From: Chloroflexota bacterium
Lineage (GTDB): Bacteria; Chloroflexota; Ktedonobacteria; Ktedonobacterales; Ktedonobacteraceae
Direction: 5' to 3'
Assembly: GCA_005881995.1 (NCBI GenBank)
Contig: VBHV01000035.1
Span: 1 to 5,002 of the forward strand
Length of the DNA: 5,002 nt
The notes beneath the pieces are model-generated. The model was not told where the DNA came from and made no database searches. It saw nothing but the letters and a program-made list of their open reading frames with translations. Shown here piece after piece: positions 4,364 to 5,002 of this stretch. Within the stretch, counting starts at the first letter, position 1, and every line of letters starts with the position of its first letter. The translations under genes were made by a program, and so were the position numbers.

Positions 4364-5002
4364 TATTCTTCTTCCAACAAAAACTTCAGTTCACCGGCGC
4401 GAATTGGCACGTGCAGCCGATTCTCCAGGGGTGCCAATGGGCAAACCCATTTATAATTGTACGCGCACGATGGGTTGTAGGCATAATTGAAGTCCAGCAC
4501 GATACGTTCTTTCTCTGAGAAGCCAGGTACGGGCAAAAAGTCGCTCCCTTTGATGGTATCGAAGAGGTAACGACCACCTCCATAGCTTTCTGCCGGGCTG
4601 GTCGTATCGCGAAAGGGCAAGAACAGACCGCCGCCATAGATATTGAGCCAGTACAGCGACAGCCCGACCTCCTGGCCTTCAACCGTAAAGTGCAGCCTGG
4701 CCACCTTCGTCATGGTCATCGATTCCTCTGCATTCATAGCAACAGTCAACAGCGCTGACTCGATAGCGGTCTCCACGTTGGCAGTCACGCTCAGCGCCGG
4801 GTTGTAGGGAAAATAGCGCAGCCTCTCAAATTGCTTGCGCTGTTCTTCATCCAACGCGGATTGCGGGTGCGTCGCGAACAATGCATCCCTGGCCGCGCGA
4901 AAACGCTGCAATACCAGCGCGGCATCTTCACCGGATTGTAATGCTTCAGCGCGTTCGCGGTACATTGCCGCGACACGATGCCGGTAATCGTAGAGATCGA
5001 GA
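4363..5002 (-). CDS. DUF1684 family protein (N-terminus outside window)
   Basis: The visible 212 residues match DUF1684, a widespread soluble family without an established activity. Hallmarks, numbered from the Met at 4965: FRAARDALFATHPQSAL at 22-38, YGGGRYLFDTIKG at 128-140, LDFNYAYNPSCAY at 157-169, WVCPLAPLENRL at 173-184, and IRAGE at 188-192 near the C-terminus. The clustered conserved Asn, Tyr and two Cys suggest a functional site, but none is characterised to my knowledge. The Met at 4965 is probably internal: the frame stays open to the edge and adds LDLYDYRHRVAA, which fits the family's N-terminal helix, and no ribosome site precedes that ATG. Only a short N-terminal piece should be missing. 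It converges on the permease, 37 bases between stop codons, so the two are unlikely to share a transcript. Family assignment is confident; function is unknown. Confidence 0.92.
   Translation of the reverse strand, partial: LDLYDYRHRVAAMYRERAEALQSGEDAALVLQRFRAARDALFATHPQSALDEEQRKQFERLRYFPYNPALSVTANVETAIESALLTVAMNAEESMTMTKVARLHFTVEGQEVGLSLYWLNIYGGGLFLPFRDTTSPAESYGGGRYLFDTIKGSDFLPVPGFSEKERIVLDFNYAYNPSCAYNYKWVCPLAPLENRLHVPIRAGELKFLLEEE

Overview
This window looks like chromosomal DNA of a free-living bacterium, most likely a member of the Chloroflexota, with Ktedonobacteria my best guess. The guess rests on a Hanks-type kinase tail with a large extracytoplasmic sensor, strong AAAGGAGG ribosome binding sites, moderate GC and a DUF2267 / small helical protein pair. 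It is an inference from style, not a proven taxonomy. I see no rRNA, tRNA, CRISPR array, insertion sequence or phage gene.

Layout. (1) 1-1000, plus strand: the C-terminal part of a membrane-anchored serine/threonine protein kinase. The few codons before the first ATG read as the end of a kinase domain; a Pro/Gly/Gln-rich linker, one membrane helix and an extracytoplasmic beta-rich domain follow. A 10-bp hairpin sits 6 bases after its stop. (2) 1161-1946, plus strand: a complete zinc-containing sirtuin, with a candidate promoter in the short gap before it. (3) 2077-2813, minus strand: a two-gene operon, a 91-residue ferritin-like-looking helical protein followed by a DUF2267 protein. The operon ends at a hairpin plus T-rich tract between the converging sirtuin and DUF2267 genes. 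The DUF2267 gene uses a TTG start, and its ribosome binding site and start can be folded into a 10-bp stem. (4) 2814-3137: a 324-base divergent intergenic region. Its right half has a sigma70-like promoter overlapped by a CCCC/GGGG pseudopalindrome that resembles operators of the CsoR/RcnR family of metal- or sulfur-sensing repressors. (5) 3138-4325, plus strand: a COG0701 / ArsP_1-type permease with two Cys-centred half-repeats and a His-rich tail. (6) 4363-5002, minus strand: most of a DUF1684 protein whose N-terminus lies beyond the right edge.

How the genes relate: the two minus-strand genes form a clear operon. The permease is a single gene under its own promoter, and operator, tail and family together point to export of a soft metal, metalloid or reactive thiol compound. 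The sirtuin, kinase and DUF1684 genes look like independent neighbours. No whole novel system is evident. The items most worth following are the start-occluding hairpin, the CsoR-like operator and the kinase sensor domain.
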